NCBI GenBank assembly: GCA_910585165.1
Contig: CAJUBX010000057.1
Span: 1-15,626, forward strand
Length of the DNA stretch: 15,626 nt
Direction of reading: 5' to 3'
DNA from: an uncultured Oscillibacter sp.
GTDB lineage: Bacteria > Bacillota > Clostridia > Oscillospirales > Oscillospiraceae
Under the pieces are notes generated by a model, which did no database searches, had not been told where the DNA came from, and saw only the letters and a list, made by a program, of their open reading frames with translations. Made by a program: the position numbers and the translations under genes. This document shows positions 1 through 5,413 of the stretch, piece by piece. Positions within the stretch are counted from its first letter, which is position 1. Each line of letters starts with the position of its first letter.

Positions 1-190
1 ATCTTTATTTTACCATATTCTCTTGCTCCCCGCATCCCTTTTGTGCGGTGTTACCAAAAGATAAAAGAAATCCAAAAAGCCCTTTTCAAGCCGGCGGCCA
101 TATGCTATCCTTCCAAGTGGACATGCGCGGGTTTCGCCCGCCCGGCAGGCCAGCGGACTGCCGCCACAGGCATTCGCCGCCCGGGGATGT

Positions 191-1042
191 TCAAGCGTGT
201 CCGCTGCGGTTCCGACTCTCCAGGGCGGCGGCGTAAAGGCCGTTCCTGCCAAGCCCCGTGTGCTCCGCCACCTCCCGGGCGGCATCCTTCAGCCGCTGCC
301 CGGCCTCTACCAGGGCCAGCACCTGGGCCGTCCCCTCCTCCAGGGAAACGGACGCCTTCTCCCGGGGCGCCGCCCCCTCTACCACCAGGACGTATTCCCC
401 CCGGGGGTCGTGGTCTTGGTAGTATGCTTCCGCCTCCCCCAGGGTGCAGCGGCGGGTCTCCTCGTGAAGCTTGGTCAGCTCCCGGCAGAGGGCGATTCTC
501 CGCTCCGGTCCGAATGTCCGGCAGAAATCCGCCAGGGTGGGACGGAGCTTGTGGGGGGCCTCGTGAAAAATCATGGTCCGGGTCTCGTCCTTGAGACTCT
601 CCAGATGCTCCCGGCGGCTGCGCTTGTTGACGGACAAAAACCCCTCGAAGGTAAACCGCCCCGCAGGCAGGCCGCTGACCGCCAGGGCGTTTACCGCCGC
701 GCAGCAGCCGGGGACGGCCGTTACCTCCACGCCGTTTTCCCCGCAGAGGCGGACCAGCATCTCCCCCGGGTCCGAGATGGCGGGGGTTCCCGCGTCCGTG
801 ACCAGGGCGCAGCTCTCCCCCGCCAGGAGGCGGGCCAGCACCGTCTTCCCGGCGGAGGCGGCGTTGTGCTCGTGATAACTCACCAGGGGCTTTTTGATTT
901 CAAAATGGTTCAGCAGTTTTAAAGACACCCGGGTGTCCTCCGCCGCCACAAAATCCACCGCCGACAGGGTTTCCACCGCCCTGGGGGACAGGTCCCCCAG
1001 GTTGCCGATGGGCGTGGCCACCAGGTACAGCGTTCCGCTCAT
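191..1042 (-). CDS. rsmI: 16S rRNA (cytidine(1402)-2'-O)-methyltransferase RsmI
   Basis: This 283-residue protein is of usual family length. RsmI methylates the ribose 2'-OH of C1402 in 16S rRNA in the ribosomal P site, using SAM, in the cytoplasm. Visible hallmarks of this tetrapyrrole-methylase-fold family are the N-terminal LYLVATPIGNLGDLSPRA block (residues 5-22), AAEDTR (33-38) and the SAM-site loop TDAGTPAISDPG (82-93), followed by FEGFL and the conserved FHEAPHKL region. The ATG at 1042 overlaps the TGA of the upstream methyltransferase gene by 4 bases, so it is probably translationally coupled as the last gene of a three-gene operon. Bases 1-190 downstream hold no gene I can support and no convincing terminator, only short weak stems, with GC falling towards position 1. 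Identification rests on motif recognition and is very secure. Confidence 0.96.
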   Translation of the reverse strand: MSGTLYLVATPIGNLGDLSPRAVETLSAVDFVAAEDTRVSLKLLNHFEIKKPLVSYHEHNAASAGKTVLARLLAGESCALVTDAGTPAISDPGEMLVRLCGENGVEVTAVPGCCAAVNALAVSGLPAGRFTFEGFLSVNKRSRREHLESLKDETRTMIFHEAPHKLRPTLADFCRTFGPERRIALCRELTKLHEETRRCTLGEAEAYYQDHDPRGEYVLVVEGAAPREKASVSLEEGTAQVLALVEAGQRLKDAAREVAEHTGLGRNGLYAAALESRNRSGHA

Positions 1043-1773
1043 AGCGGGGCCTCCTCTCGAAAATAAATGCGGTTCAGCTCCGCCGTGGGGGAGCCGCCGG
1101 GGTCCTCCAGAACCAGGGGCGGCTCTATCCGAAGTCCCGGCCTCCCGCCCCGGCGGGCCTCCAGCAGAATGAGGCAGGGAGCCCGCTCCGGGCGGACGCA
1201 GGCCGGGCGCAGCCGCTTGGGCTCCAATCCCTCCCGCCGGAGGGCGCAGACCAGGTCCGCCAGCCGCTCCGGCTTGTGGACCAGGCAGAAGCTTCCGCCC
1301 CAGCGCAGAAGCCGGGCGGCGGCCCGGCAGGCGTCCTCCAGGGCGCAGGTTTCCTCCGTCCGGGCGGAGCGGCGGGCCTCCCCCTTCGGCGGGAGCCCGG
1401 CGGAGGGAGAAAAGTAGGGCGGGTTGCAGATTACCAGGTCAAAGCTCCCGGCGGGGAGGGCGGTCTTTCGCAGGTCCTCCAGCCGGAAGGCCAGGCGGCC
1501 CGCCAGATGATTTTCCGACGCTGCCAGCTCCCCCAGCCGGACAGCCTCCGGCTGAATGTCCAGCCCGGTCACTTTAAGCTCTCCCTGCCTCTGGAGAAGC
1601 AGCAGGCCCAGCAGCCCCGTGCCGCAGCCCAAGTCGCAGACATTCATCCCCGGTTTCAGCCTCGGCAGGGAGGAGAGGAGAAAGCTGTCCAGCCCCGGCG
1701 GAAACTGCCCGTTTCCACAGACGAAGCGGAGACCGCCGGGGCGCAGCTCCTCCCACCATAGCCCCTCCCTCAC
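1039..1773 (-). CDS. TrmN6-like SAM-dependent methyltransferase (tRNA1(Val) A37-N6 methyltransferase family)
   Basis: This is a Rossmann-fold N6-adenine methyltransferase of the YfiC/YabB type, whose characterised member modifies A37 of tRNA1(Val). SAM motif I is CDLGCGTGLLGLLLL (residues 46-60), the acidic ribose contact is D72 in TGLDIQ, and the catalytic NPPY of N6-adenine methylases is at 117-120, followed by FSPS. The frame stays open far upstream, but that extension only shadows the NUDIX gene. I chose GTG at 1771-1773, which overlaps the NUDIX stop as GTGA and gives 244 residues, the family norm; no other start lies before the G-F/FCGNGQFPPGLDSFLL segment typical of the N-terminus. No strong ribosome site precedes it, so coupling to NUDIX translation is expected. 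Adjacency to rsmI parallels yabB-yabC in Bacillus. The exact tRNA substrate is inferred only. Confidence 0.9.
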   Translation of the reverse strand: MREGLWWEELRPGGLRFVCGNGQFPPGLDSFLLSSLPRLKPGMNVCDLGCGTGLLGLLLLQRQGELKVTGLDIQPEAVRLGELAASENHLAGRLAFRLEDLRKTALPAGSFDLVICNPPYFSPSAGLPPKGEARRSARTEETCALEDACRAAARLLRWGGSFCLVHKPERLADLVCALRREGLEPKRLRPACVRPERAPCLILLEARRGGRPGLRIEPPLVLEDPGGSPTAELNRIYFREEAPL

Positions 1774-2339
1774 CGGACGGGCGGGAAGCCCGCCAGCTTC
1801 CCGTTCAGCTTTGTGTAAATCCGCGCTTGAAACCAAGGTTCCGTGGAGGCCGCAACAGCCTCCTCCAGCCCGAACCAGCCCACCCGGCTGTTCTCGTCCG
1901 GCTTGCAGCGCACCGGGGCGGCGGGGTCCGCCTCCAGAAGAAAGGTGACGTTCAAATGGAGGTGGGAGGAAACGTACCGTCCCCGCTTTTCGTGGCCGTC
2001 CACCGTTAAAATCTCCAGGGAGTAGATCTCCGGGGACACGGGCCGGACTTCCTCCAGCCCGCTTTCCTCCCGGACCTCCCGGAGGGCCGCAGAGAGCAAA
2101 TCCCGCTCCCCGTCGGCGTGTCCCCCCAGCCAGGCCCAGGAGCCGTAGAGGTTGTGATAGGCCATCAGCACCTGCCTCCGGTCTGGACTGGCCACCCAGG
2201 CGGAGGCCGTCCAATGGGCCGGGTCCTCCCGTCCCCAGGCCGCCTGCCCGCTCTCCAAAAGGCGGAGCATTGCCTCCTGGTCCCGCCGTTCCTGCTCGTT
2301 CCATGGGCAAAAATCCTTCAGCCCAGCCATCAAGTCCAT
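1770..2339 (-). CDS. NUDIX hydrolase
   Basis: This 189-residue NUDIX-fold protein would cleave a nucleoside diphosphate linked to another moiety; the substrate cannot be read from the sequence. The box lies at residues 73-95 and ends in REVREESGL (87-95), with the metal-binding E88, E91 and E92 present. The first conserved glutamate of GX5EX7REUXEEXGU is R79 here, with a glutamate one place earlier (E78). The surrounding GGHADG (72-77) and W68-W70 resemble a NUDIX subgroup that carries GGHxDG before the box. The ATG at 2337-2339 is preceded by an AGGGAGGAG ribosome site (2346-2354) at good spacing. It is the first gene of the operon with the TrmN6-like gene and rsmI, which overlap it and each other by 4 bases. 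A housecleaning role is plausible but unproven. Confidence 0.9.
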   Translation of the reverse strand: MDLMAGLKDFCPWNEQERRDQEAMLRLLESGQAAWGREDPAHWTASAWVASPDRRQVLMAYHNLYGSWAWLGGHADGERDLLSAALREVREESGLEEVRPVSPEIYSLEILTVDGHEKRGRYVSSHLHLNVTFLLEADPAAPVRCKPDENSRVGWFGLEEAVAASTEPWFQARIYTKLNGKLAGFPPVR

Positions 2340-2366
2340 AAAGCGCTCCTCCCTGCTGTCTTAGAT

Positions 2367-2396
2367 AATATAGTTTATCATACCACAGCTTGCCAA
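2367..2396 (-). promoter_or_regulatory. Probable sigma-A promoter of the NUDIX-trmN6-rsmI operon
   Basis: On the minus strand TTGGCA (2391-2396) and TATATT (2367-2372) are separated by 18 bases. Transcription would start near 2360, giving a short leader with the AGGGAGGAG ribosome site at 2346-2354. One -35 mismatch and the long spacer make it moderate. Confidence 0.5.
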
Positions 2397-2554
2397 AAAG
2401 GGAAAGCGCCAAAATTCCGGGCCGCCGCCATATGCCGAAGGGTAATTTTTTTGCGTTCCTCACCGCCGCCGCACACCCCCTCCGGCAGCCGGTCGGCGAA
2501 GGCTCCTCGGAGCCTGGTAGAAAGTCCTCGAAAAAAGGAAAAAATACACAATAT
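2397..2554. other. Intergenic stretch, no gene seen
   Basis: This is part of the 377-bp divergent gap between the NUDIX operon and spo0A. It holds a 7-bp stem, AGGCTCC (2500-2506) with GGAGCCT (2509-2515), which has no T-tract on either strand, and an A-rich run before 2545. No coding frame here has a ribosome site or recognisable protein. Confidence 0.5.
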
Positions 2555-2583
2555 ATAGGGTTTGCGCTTGAAAACCAGAATTA
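2555..2583 (+). promoter_or_regulatory. Sigma-H-like promoter element upstream of spo0A
   Basis: The pattern ATAGGGTTT (2555-2563), 11 bases, then CCAGAATTA (2575-2583) matches the Bacillus sigma-H form RnAGGAwww-N11-12-RnnGAATww with two mismatches. spo0A is a classical sigma-H target in Bacillus, so position and pattern agree, but short degenerate motifs occur by chance. Confidence 0.35.
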
Positions 2584-2590
2584 TGTCGAA
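2584..2590 (+). promoter_or_regulatory. Candidate Spo0A box (0A box) upstream of spo0A
   Basis: TGTCGAA is an exact match to the core of the Spo0A~P binding site. It lies directly after the sigma-H-like -10 and 30 bases before the sigma-A-like -35. Bound there, Spo0A~P would sit over the start of the upstream promoter and upstream of the downstream one, suggesting autoregulation. A seven-base match alone is weak; the location raises its value. Confidence 0.45.
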
Positions 2591-2619
2591 GAAAACTTCT
2601 GTTTTTTTGTAATCCAATC

Positions 2620-2648
2620 TTGAAAAATCTGGAAGTTTGTGCTATTTT
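2620..2648 (+). promoter_or_regulatory. Sigma-A-like promoter of spo0A
   Basis: TTGAAA (2620-2625), a 17-base spacer, and TATTTT (2643-2648) fit a vegetative promoter with start near 2655, leaving a leader of about 60 bases to the ATG at 2717. Confidence 0.5.
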
Positions 2649-2716
2649 ATAGAAAACGAGCTGAGAGTGTCAGGACGCTCAGACAGCCGAACAAGAAGGA
2701 AAGGTTTGGAATCATC

Positions 2717-3487
2717 ATGGAGAATCAAAGGACTGTGCTTCTGGCGGACGCCAGCGAGGAATTCCGCGCGATGCTGCAGGAGGCCATCGAGCAGGCCGGT
2801 GAGTTTACCGTGGCGGCTTCCACCGGAGACGGACGGGAGGCCCTGCGGCTTATCGGAGAGCGGAGGCCGGACCTCCTGCTGACGGATGTGGCTCTGCCGG
2901 GCCTGGACGGGCTGGGTCTCATCAAGGCGCTGAAGGAGCAGGGCGGCCCCTGCCCCAAGATCATCATCGTCTCCGCCTTCTGCGGAAGCCAGGTCCTGGC
3001 GGACGCGGAGAAGCTGGGCGTGTGCTATTACCTGCCCAAGCCCTGCGAGCCCGCTTCCCTGCTGGAGCGGATGCACGGCATTTTTGAATCCCCCTCCTCT
3101 CCGGAGCTGCGGGTCCACGCCCTGCGCAACACCGTCACCGCCGTCATCCACGAAATCGGCGTTCCCGCCCATATCAAGGGCTACCAGTACCTGCGGGAGG
3201 CCATCATCATCGCGGTAAACGACATGGAGGTCATCAACGCCGTCACCAAGGTACTCTATCCGGCGGTGGCCAAGCGCTTTGGCACCACCCCCTCCCGGGT
3301 GGAGCGGGCCATCCGCCACGCCATTGAGGTGGCCTGGGACCGGGGCGACCTGGAGACGCTGCAAAAGTACTTCGGCTACACCGTGTCCAACACCAAGGGA
3401 AAGCCCACCAATTCCGAGTTCATCGCCATGATCGCCGACAGGCTGATGCTCAGCGGGGACAGCTGGGTGCTGAAGGACCGGGGCTGA
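2717..3487 (+). CDS. spo0A: Sporulation transcription factor Spo0A
   Basis: Spo0A is the master response regulator that, once phosphorylated, commits the cell to sporulation and stationary-phase programmes. This 256-residue protein has a receiver domain (about 5-122) with phospho-acceptor D57 (LLLTDVALPGLDG), switch S86 and K108 (YLPKPC). A linker leads to the family-specific DNA-binding domain (about 130-256). Its recognition region TTPSRVERAIRHAIEVAW (190-207) is essentially diagnostic of Spo0A. The acidic pocket reads LLADAS: D11 is present but the usual second aspartate is A12. The frame is open back to a GTG at 2639, but ATG 2717 gives the family N-terminus and follows a purine-rich AAGAAGGAAAGG ribosome site. 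spoIVB, often directly upstream in relatives, is absent; a divergent NUDIX operon is there instead. A bidirectional terminator follows. Confidence 0.97.
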   Translation: MENQRTVLLADASEEFRAMLQEAIEQAGEFTVAASTGDGREALRLIGERRPDLLLTDVALPGLDGLGLIKALKEQGGPCPKIIIVSAFCGSQVLADAEKLGVCYYLPKPCEPASLLERMHGIFESPSSPELRVHALRNTVTAVIHEIGVPAHIKGYQYLREAIIIAVNDMEVINAVTKVLYPAVAKRFGTTPSRVERAIRHAIEVAWDRGDLETLQKYFGYTVSNTKGKPTNSEFIAMIADRLMLSGDSWVLKDRG

Positions 3488-3506
3488 ATTCAAGAGTGAA
3501 TCCCTG

Positions 3507-3543
3507 AAAAAAGCAGGAGAGGCCGCGCCTCTCCTGCTCTTTT
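3507..3543. terminator. Bidirectional intrinsic terminator between spo0A and the DUF2812 gene
   Basis: A perfect 12-bp stem, AGCAGGAGAGGC (3512-3523) with GCCTCTCCTGCT (3527-3538), has a 3-base loop. It is preceded by AAAAAA and followed by CTTTT, so it works as a U-tailed terminator on both strands. It serves spo0A (plus) and the convergent padR-DUF2812 operon (minus), whose stop codon overlaps it. Confidence 0.88.
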
Positions 3544-4955
3544 CACGCCTCCGGCCCCAGGCGGGCGGCGGCAGCGGCCCTCTGCACTTCCGTAAGCGGG
3601 CCGTGCGGATTGAACTCCACCACCCGGCCCGGCCAGACCAGCAGCCAGCCGCCGGAGGGAGTCTCGCCGTAATAATGCCGGTAAACCGCCTCCGCGCCCC
3701 AGGGGGCCGGGTCCTCCGGGAGATAGCGGCTGGTGAATATCGTGCCGATTCCAGGCAGGTCCACCGGGTCGTCCTCCAGAAAGTCCTCCAGCAGGGACTC
3801 CTGGATCGCAGAAAACCGGGGCTCATAAACCGTGTAATCCAGGCCGCAGAACTTGGGCCCGTCCTGAAGCAGGGCCGACTCGGAATAGCTCCGCTCCGCC
3901 ACGAAAAAGGAGCCGGAGTTATAGGCGCGGCGGCAAACGTGGTCATAGCGCTCCCCGGTGAGCTCCGCCAGGGTCAGGGGGAGGTCCTGCCGGGGATTTA
4001 CATCCCACTCCCGTCCCCGGTATTCGTAGCTCTCCTGGCTGCCGAAGCCCCCGGTGAACCAGCTGTAATGTAAGGCGGTGTAGGTCAGCCCGCCCACCAG
4101 GGCGAAGGCCAGGACCACGTCCACCGCCAGCGTAACCGCGATGTTGGCGGTTTTGGAAGCCTTCCGCTTCCGCATCAGGGCCGTGGTCTGGCGGACCAGG
4201 AACCCCAGAAGAAGGAACAGGGCCGTGTAGGACACGAAATAAAGCGCCGCGCCCCCTCCGCCGCCTGCCAGCTCCGCCAGCAGGTACGCCGCCGTCAGCA
4301 GGGCAAGCAGGATCCACATGGCCAGGCTGGCCCGGCGGTAGCCCCGGCCCACAGGGACGCAGGCGCCGCCGTCCTCCACAGAGCGCTGGGAGCGCCGCCG
4401 CCAGAGAAAGTATCCGGCGAGAATGTAAGCTTCAAAGCACACCGTGGACACGGACATGGCCGCGGCAAACAGGCGGGCGTTGCTCTCCACCATGCCGTAA
4501 AGGTCCCCGGTGAACAGGGCCAGGAAAAAATCCCGGGCCACAAAGAGGACCAGCACCAGCAAAACGGCGTTTGCGGGGAGGAAGTTCTTCTTCATGGAGC
4601 GGTGGATGCCCTCCAGCCGCAGGGCCTCGTCGGTTTCCAGGGGGACGGCGGCGGGGTCCGCCGTGGAGTAAATCTGCGCCTGGTCCCAGTCGGCCGCCTT
4701 CTCCCATCCGGCGGCGGCGCAAAGCTCCTCCAGAGACCGCTGGCCCTCGGTGGGGCCGGGGTTGAACCGGGAGGCGCTGTCGCTGTAGGTGACGGCGTAG
4801 CGGAGGCGGGCGGGCTCCGCCCGGCGGTATTTCCAGAGGGTGTTCCCCGCCTTCTCCAGCCGCCAGCCCTGGGCGGCCATGGCGGAAAGGTGCTCCTCCA
4901 CGCCCCGGTAGTCATAAAGGCCGAGGCTGCATAAACCGTATTTCGTCTCTTTCAT
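3543..4955 (-). CDS. DUF2812 domain-containing multi-pass membrane protein
   Basis: This 470-residue membrane protein has an N-terminal DUF2812 domain (about residues 5-100), recognisable from LYDYRGVEEHLSAMAAQGWRL (start at 13) and the W-K-Y-R-R strand that follows. Five hydrophobic segments are visible at roughly 126-150, 161-185, 209-230, 236-256 and 269-296. A polar tail of about 170 residues follows, rich in acidic and aromatic residues. DUF2812 has no established biochemical role; in Firmicutes such genes usually sit directly behind a PadR regulator, as here. The ATG at 4953-4955 overlaps the padR TGA by 4 bases, with a purine-rich GAGAGGAGA site inside padR. Transcription comes from the padR promoter and ends at the shared terminator. 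The large tail is predicted to lie on the opposite face from the DUF2812 domain if five segments cross the membrane; topology is inference. Confidence 0.85.
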   Translation of the reverse strand: MKETKYGLCSLGLYDYRGVEEHLSAMAAQGWRLEKAGNTLWKYRRAEPARLRYAVTYSDSASRFNPGPTEGQRSLEELCAAAGWEKAADWDQAQIYSTADPAAVPLETDEALRLEGIHRSMKKNFLPANAVLLVLVLFVARDFFLALFTGDLYGMVESNARLFAAAMSVSTVCFEAYILAGYFLWRRRSQRSVEDGGACVPVGRGYRRASLAMWILLALLTAAYLLAELAGGGGGAALYFVSYTALFLLLGFLVRQTTALMRKRKASKTANIAVTLAVDVVLAFALVGGLTYTALHYSWFTGGFGSQESYEYRGREWDVNPRQDLPLTLAELTGERYDHVCRRAYNSGSFFVAERSYSESALLQDGPKFCGLDYTVYEPRFSAIQESLLEDFLEDDPVDLPGIGTIFTSRYLPEDPAPWGAEAVYRHYYGETPSGGWLLVWPGRVVEFNPHGPLTEVQRAAAAARLGPEA

Positions 4956-5278
4956 GGCAATGGTCTCTCCTCTCCCACACAGGCCTTGTAGTCCTCCGTC
5001 AGGGCCAGCAGACGGCGGTACTCCGCCTCCAGGGTCTCCCGGCCCTTGTCCGTAATCCGATAGCTCCGCTTCCGGCCCGAAACGCCGGTCTCCCGAATCA
5101 TCTCCGATTGCTGGAAGCTGTCCAGAAGGTTATACAGCGTCCCGGGGCCCAGGCTCACCCGCCCCCGGGTCAGGGCGGAGACCCGGGCCATAATGTCCGT
5201 GCCGCAGCACTCCTCCCGCAAAGAGAGAAGCACGTAAAACATGGGCTCCGTCAGGGTCTGAAACTTCTCTCTCGCCAC
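4952..5278 (-). CDS. PadR-family transcriptional regulator
   Basis: This 108-residue winged-helix repressor is of PadR subfamily-2 size. The N-terminus LTEPMFYVLLSL (9-20) begins helix 1, GPGTLYNLLD (44-53) is the signature recognition helix, and the wing is GRKRSYRITDKGRETLEAE (67-85). A C-terminal helix for dimerisation follows. Such proteins usually repress an adjacent membrane protein or transporter gene and their own promoter until a ligand binds. The start is GTG at 5276-5278, preceded by GGAGG at about 7 bases. It overlaps the DUF2812 gene by 4 bases, so the pair is one transcriptional unit. Its promoter contains repeated AATATCG elements that are plausible autoregulatory operators. 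The ligand is unknown. Confidence 0.92.
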   Translation of the reverse strand: MAREKFQTLTEPMFYVLLSLREECCGTDIMARVSALTRGRVSLGPGTLYNLLDSFQQSEMIRETGVSGRKRSYRITDKGRETLEAEYRRLLALTEDYKACVGEERPLP

Positions 5279-5292
5279 ACCGCCGCCTCCCT

Positions 5293-5349
5293 AATATCGA
5301 ATATCGTTATTGCTGCTTCCAGTATAATATCGAATATCGATATTGTCAA
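5293..5349 (-). promoter_or_regulatory. padR promoter with two AATATCG operator copies
   Basis: On the minus strand TTGACA (5344-5349), a 17-base spacer and TATACT (5321-5326) form a near-consensus sigma-A promoter. Plus-strand reading shows the 14-mer AATATCGAATATCG twice, at 5326-5339 (filling the spacer) and 5293-5306 (downstream of the start point), exactly 33 bp apart, about three helical turns. The upstream copy extends into the palindrome AATATCGATATT (5333-5344). The layout fits autorepression by PadR through occlusion of the spacer plus a second dimer downstream. Promoter is seen; the binding protein is inferred. Confidence 0.75.
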
Positions 5350-5360
5350 GGGCCTTGGCG

Positions 5361-5393
5361 CAAAAAAAGACGGCGGACGCTCAGCGTCCGCCG
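5361..5393 (-). terminator. Intrinsic terminator of the marR-ABC exporter operon
   Basis: Read on the minus strand, a perfect 10-bp GC-rich stem CGGCGGACGC / GCGTCCGCCG with a 3-base loop is followed by a run of seven T. It lies about 20 bases beyond the stop of the last ABC gene and just upstream of the padR promoter. Confidence 0.9.
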
Positions 5394-5413
5394 CCTTGAA
5401 CCTATGCCAGCTC

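Noticed and set aside
10..285. 91-codon minus-strand frame at the window start
   Set aside because: It overlaps the end of rsmI in another frame, has no ribosome site and resembles no protein; only its last 20 codons lie in lower-GC DNA.
1774..2463. N-terminal extension of the TrmN6-like frame upstream to 2463
   Set aside because: It only shadows the NUDIX gene in another frame; the GTG overlapping the NUDIX stop gives the normal family length.
2500..2515. AGGCTCC/GGAGCCT stem as a terminator or riboswitch piece
   Set aside because: Only 7 bp with a 2-base loop and no T-run on either side; too short for a realistic hairpin.
2639..2716. Upstream GTG start for Spo0A
   Set aside because: It would add 26 residues unlike Spo0A and begins inside the predicted promoter -10 region; ATG 2717 has a ribosome site and the family N-terminus.
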